Assembly: GCA_046498385.1 (NCBI GenBank)
Contig: JAWOAU010000029.1
Coordinates: 1 to 9,271, forward strand
Source: Halarchaeoplasma sp046498385
GTDB taxonomy: Archaea; Thermoplasmatota; Thermoplasmata; Halarchaeoplasmatales; Halarchaeoplasmataceae
Direction: 5' to 3'
DNA length: 9,271 nt
Part shown: piece after piece, positions 6,160-9,271 of the stretch
Numbering within the stretch: the first letter of the stretch is position 1
How the letters are laid out: every line of letters starts with the position of its first letter
Program-made: the position numbers and the translations under genes
Notes under the pieces: generated by a model
The model's database searches: none
What the model saw: only the letters and a program-made list of their open reading frames with translations
What the model was told of the DNA's origin: nothing

Positions 6160-9027
6160 ATGGCGTTTCTACTATTTATTATCTTGATTGTAGTTGCGGG
6201 GATACTATTTGATGCCTACAATCATAAGATTCTGTTTAAGATTGGCTTTAGAAACATTTTTCGAAGAAAAACCAACACCGTAATTGTTATCTTTGGTCTG
6301 ATGGTAGCTACCGCCATAATTTCTTCAACCTTGGGGGTGGGAGATACTATGGAAAATATGGTGGAGGATGAAATTTTTCAGGAATGGCAGCAAACTGACG
6401 TAACGGTTTACAACACAACTGCAGAAGGTAATTTTATTCCATTTCCCTATCATACTTATCAAGACCTCAAAGAAGATATTTTAAACATCGATAATGTGGG
6501 TGGAGTTTGTGGTGAAGTTCATGGTAACATACCCGTGGAAAATCCTGCTACCCGACTCTTTAATCCGAATGTCCGTTTAATAGGCATGGATTTTCAAGAA
6601 TCCCAAGGCTTCAACTCATTTTATGTTGACGATTCCGAAGTCGTTCTCGGGGAGGATGAAATATTTATAGATAAAAAATTAGCGGAGGAATTAGAAGTTG
6701 AAAAGAGGGATAGTTTAAGGTTGTACACCATTGGTTCCATGGGGAGTAGAGATTATATAGTGAGAGATATTATACAAAACAGAGGGTGGATCGCCTTTCA
6801 TGGAGAAAACAAAGTAATCATGTCTTTGTCCGAATCACAAAGGATTTTAGACATACCGGATCAAATAAATTTTATAAGAGTTACTTCCGTAAGAGGGGTT
6901 GAAGAGGGTATAAAATACAGTGATCAAATATTTGAGGATGTAGGAGAGCTTCTAAAGGATCATCCTGAGTATGGTATACTGGAACCAAAGGGAAATAAGA
7001 ATCAGGTTCTAAACGAATACAAAGACAGTATGTCTCAATTTACAGACGTATTTTTTATATTCGGTTCTTTTTCCATAGTCGCAGGTATCATACTGGCGGT
7101 CAACATATTTGTTATGCTGGGTGAAGAAAGAAAGTCCGAATTAGGTATGATAAGGGCTATAGGTCTTAAGAGGAGGTACCTGCGAAGATTATTTTCCTAC
7201 GAAGGCCTGATATATTCTGCGGCAGCTTCTTTTGTAGGAATATTCGTGGGTGTTATCCTAACATACGTGATATTCTTTTTACTTGAAGACATTCTTGCAA
7301 TCTTTGGAGGGGACATATCTTTACTCGCTCATTATTATGTTAACCCCGATAGTATAATCTTAGCCTTCAGTGTGGGCTTTTTGCTGAGCATGGGTACAAT
7401 ATTGTTTTCGGTAACTCGTATATCGAATTTGAACATCGTGCGGGCCATAAAGAATATACCTGAGCCGCCGATATCAAAGAAAAATGTAAAGATATTTTAT
7501 CTGGCGATATTTGGTTTATTTGTTGGCATAGTTTTTATAGGTTTAGGAAGCATATATGAACAGTTATGGCTTCCGATATCTGGGATGTCTCTGGTGATTA
7601 TCGGCATTGGAACCTTTATTAGACGCTGGGTCGGAGATAGAATAGCATATACCGGTGTAGGGATGTTTTTACTCATATGGTGGCTGCTGCCCTTTGATGC
7701 ATTGGGATTTCTAGAAGAGTACTCTATGGGGCTGGAGATGTTTATACTATCGGGATTATTCGTGGTCACCGCCGGTGTTTTGATAATAATGCTGAATGGG
7801 CACGTACTCATAAATGCAATGGAAAAAATTAGCGGTTCCAAGAAAGGATTCAAGGCGGTGATGTTATCTGCGGTATCACATCCATTAAAAGAAAAGTTCA
7901 GGACAGGGATGACCATATTCATATTTGCATTAATAATCTTTGCGATCACAGTAATGGGTATGATAGTAGGTATCTTCGACACGAATATAGACCGGATGAT
8001 AGAAGAACAGTCCGGAGGCTATGATATCGTTGGAATGAGTATAGGACGACCTATAGATAACGTTCAACAAGAGATAATTGACAATAAAAACTTGAGTATC
8101 GATGATTTTAATCACATAGACTCCGCTTTCAGAGGCGTTGTTCCTGTTAATGTTACTGAACGTAAAACTACTTCGGTTATAGGGGTGGATAGATATTTTG
8201 TTGAAAACAGTACTTTTGGTATGTCTGAGTATGTTGATGAATATCACTCTCCTGAGGAAGTTTGGGATGCCGTTTTGTCCGATCCCCATCTTGTGATAAC
8301 AAATGCACCGGTTGACGATTATGGTCCTCCCAGGGACGACCATATAGAGCTGGGTTCAACAGTAACTTTTTATGATAACCAAAATAAGCCGATAGAAAAA
8401 ACGGTAGTAGGTTATATCGATCAGTACTTCATATCCGGGTATTTCATGTCAAAGGAATCTGTTGAAACACATTATAATATCTCTTCAAGCACACTTTTCT
8501 TTTTTAACGTTAAAGAGGAACTGGATGCGGATATACTTGCCCGGGAGATGAATCGTGAATTCATATATTACGGATTTCAGACTATAGTGATAAGCACCGT
8601 GGTCCAGGAAGCATTGAGTGCGACTTACATGTTCTTCAACTTATTTTCAGGCTTCATGGGTCTTGGACTTGTAGTGGGGATAGCGGGCTTGGGTGTAATA
8701 AGTTTAAGGTCGGTGCACGAAAGGCGTTTGGAGATAGGGATGATGAGGGCTATAGGCTTCAAAAGAAGAATGATCCGGTACGTGTTCCTCATAGAGAACT
8801 CTTTTATAACTATAATGGGCATAGTTTTAGGGTCCGTTCTGGGGATCGCCCTTGGATGGCTTTTGTGGTACGATGGATTCAAACCTATGGGTTGGGAATT
8901 TTACATCCCTTGGAACTCTATTGTAATGATAGCACTCATGGCCTACGGAGCTATGTTTTTGACTGCGATCCCCAGTGCAAACAAAGCCAGCAAGGTGTCC
9001 CCCTCCGAAGCACTTAGGTTCGAGTGA
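6160..9027 (+). CDS. Large double-FtsX ABC transporter permease (second cassette)
   Basis: A 955-residue paralogue of the permease at 2346, alignable from end to end with the same plan: N-terminal span (4-18), span 40-58, extracytoplasmic domain 1 (about 59-294), spans near 296-318, 350-375, 396-417, 446-464, 470-487, 497-511, 525-546 and 581-605, extracytoplasmic domain 2 (about 606-820), and spans near 822-848, 876-903 and 915-938. Coupling helices are GEERKSELGMIRAIGLKR (321-338) and HERRLEIGMMRAIGF (853-867), and it ends SPSEALRFE. Membrane and coupling parts are very like the first copy; the extracytoplasmic domains differ most, and domain 2 lacks an acidic Gly-rich insertion found there. 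Residues 577-609 around span 10 are identical in both proteins. It lies 12 bases after its ATPase. The likely role is a type VII (mechanotransmission-type) permease handling an envelope substrate that need not be the same as that of the first copy. Confidence 0.92.
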   Translation: MAFLLFIILIVVAGILFDAYNHKILFKIGFRNIFRRKTNTVIVIFGLMVATAIISSTLGVGDTMENMVEDEIFQEWQQTDVTVYNTTAEGNFIPFPYHTYQDLKEDILNIDNVGGVCGEVHGNIPVENPATRLFNPNVRLIGMDFQESQGFNSFYVDDSEVVLGEDEIFIDKKLAEELEVEKRDSLRLYTIGSMGSRDYIVRDIIQNRGWIAFHGENKVIMSLSESQRILDIPDQINFIRVTSVRGVEEGIKYSDQIFEDVGELLKDHPEYGILEPKGNKNQVLNEYKDSMSQFTDVFFIFGSFSIVAGIILAVNIFVMLGEERKSELGMIRAIGLKRRYLRRLFSYEGLIYSAAASFVGIFVGVILTYVIFFLLEDILAIFGGDISLLAHYYVNPDSIILAFSVGFLLSMGTILFSVTRISNLNIVRAIKNIPEPPISKKNVKIFYLAIFGLFVGIVFIGLGSIYEQLWLPISGMSLVIIGIGTFIRRWVGDRIAYTGVGMFLLIWWLLPFDALGFLEEYSMGLEMFILSGLFVVTAGVLIIMLNGHVLINAMEKISGSKKGFKAVMLSAVSHPLKEKFRTGMTIFIFALIIFAITVMGMIVGIFDTNIDRMIEEQSGGYDIVGMSIGRPIDNVQQEIIDNKNLSIDDFNHIDSAFRGVVPVNVTERKTTSVIGVDRYFVENSTFGMSEYVDEYHSPEEVWDAVLSDPHLVITNAPVDDYGPPRDDHIELGSTVTFYDNQNKPIEKTVVGYIDQYFISGYFMSKESVETHYNISSSTLFFFNVKEELDADILAREMNREFIYYGFQTIVISTVVQEALSATYMFFNLFSGFMGLGLVVGIAGLGVISLRSVHERRLEIGMMRAIGFKRRMIRYVFLIENSFITIMGIVLGSVLGIALGWLLWYDGFKPMGWEFYIPWNSIVMIALMAYGAMFLTAIPSANKASKVSPSEALRFE

Positions 9028-9049
9028 ATGACATTTACGTAGTAATTTA

Positions 9050-9057
9050 TTTATAAA
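9050..9057 (+). promoter_or_regulatory. Archaeal TATA box for the gene at the right edge
   Basis: TTTATAAA, with its centre about 28 bases before the ATG at 9081. This places the predicted transcript start on or next to the start codon, the classic spacing of an archaeal leaderless gene. No Shine-Dalgarno sequence precedes the ATG, which agrees. Confidence 0.55.
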
Positions 9058-9080
9058 CCCTCGTCTCGATAACCTCTTTG

Positions 9081-9271
9081 ATGTATGAATTGATCGGTGT
9101 CGGCATCGCTTTTTTGGTTCTGAGAATAATTTTAACTACCTTTTTGCTTTTTTCTTTTCTGACTTACATGAGTGCACAGGAGCCTCAAAAAACCAGAAAG
9201 GAGCGCAGGGCTGAAAGACAGGAAAAAAAAATAAAAGAAGTAAAAAACCTTCTTAAATCGAAAGAATTTGT
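9081..9271 (+). CDS. Partial gene: small membrane-anchored, strongly basic protein
   Basis: An open frame from ATG at 9081 runs to the window edge without a stop (63 codons plus two bases). Residues about 4-29 form one hydrophobic span (from LIGVGIAFLVLR to FLLFSFLTY). Residues 36-63 are very rich in Lys, Arg and Glu (KTRKERRAERQEKK, then IKEVKNLLKSKE) and look like a charged, possibly coiled-coil helix facing the cytoplasm. The gene has its own TATA box at leaderless spacing and is 53 bases after the second permease, so it is probably a separate unit. I do not recognise the family; the rest of the protein lies outside the window. Confidence 0.6.
   Translation, partial: MYELIGVGIAFLVLRIILTTFLLFSFLTYMSAQEPQKTRKERRAERQEKKIKEVKNLLKSKEF

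Noticed and set aside
4095..7986. Recent gene conversion between the two permeases
   Set aside because: The most identical protein stretch still carries 18 silent differences in 99 bases, so the DNA has diverged for a long time.

Overview
The window looks archaeal over most of its length, most likely a euryarchaeote and perhaps a Thermoplasmata-type lineage, though the lineage is only a guess. The signs are TATA-like boxes about 26-28 bases before predicted transcript starts, one probably leaderless gene, GGTGA and GGAGG Shine-Dalgarno sites, an archaeal-style ATP sulfurylase start next to a small ribbon-helix-helix gene, and double-module FtsX permeases with archaeal-type NBD partners. Composition is about 42% G+C in the part sampled. 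No rRNA, tRNA, CRISPR array, transposase or insertion sequence was seen.

Left part (1-1407, minus strand): a two-gene unit reads leftward. It is a small ribbon-helix-helix (CopG-like) protein followed 15 bases later by sat (ATP sulfurylase). The sat gene is not intact. After about residue 213, just past the QTRN/HxxH nucleotide-binding motif, it switches in frame to about 147 residues of S-layer-homology (SLH) repeats of bacterial appearance. The switch coincides with a rise from about 42% to about 54% G+C (hand counts). It is either an assembly chimera near a contig end or a real illegitimate fusion, and the sequence alone cannot decide.

Middle (1408-1651): a divergent intergenic region with a TATA box for the leftward pair, a TATA box for the rightward transporter, an upstream GGGNCCAATGTG element, a short perfect inverted repeat and two palindromic candidates for operators.

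Right part (1652-9027, plus strand): two consecutive, paralogous ABC transporter cassettes. Each has an ATPase of the MacB/LolD type followed immediately by a very large permease (981 and 955 residues) with two FtsX modules, two big extracytoplasmic domains and about 13 membrane spans. Each cassette has its own promoter region, and both share the same upstream GGGNCCAATGTG element and the same start-codon context, so the control region seems to have been duplicated with the genes. The ATPases are about 74% identical by hand count. The permeases align end to end, with the membrane parts most alike and the extracytoplasmic domains most different. This suggests two mechanotransmission-type (type VII) ABC complexes with the same mechanism but possibly different envelope substrates. 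The substrate cannot be told from sequence.

Right edge (9028-9271): a TATA box 28 bases before an ATG marks the start of a probably leaderless gene for a small membrane-anchored, strongly basic protein that runs off the window.
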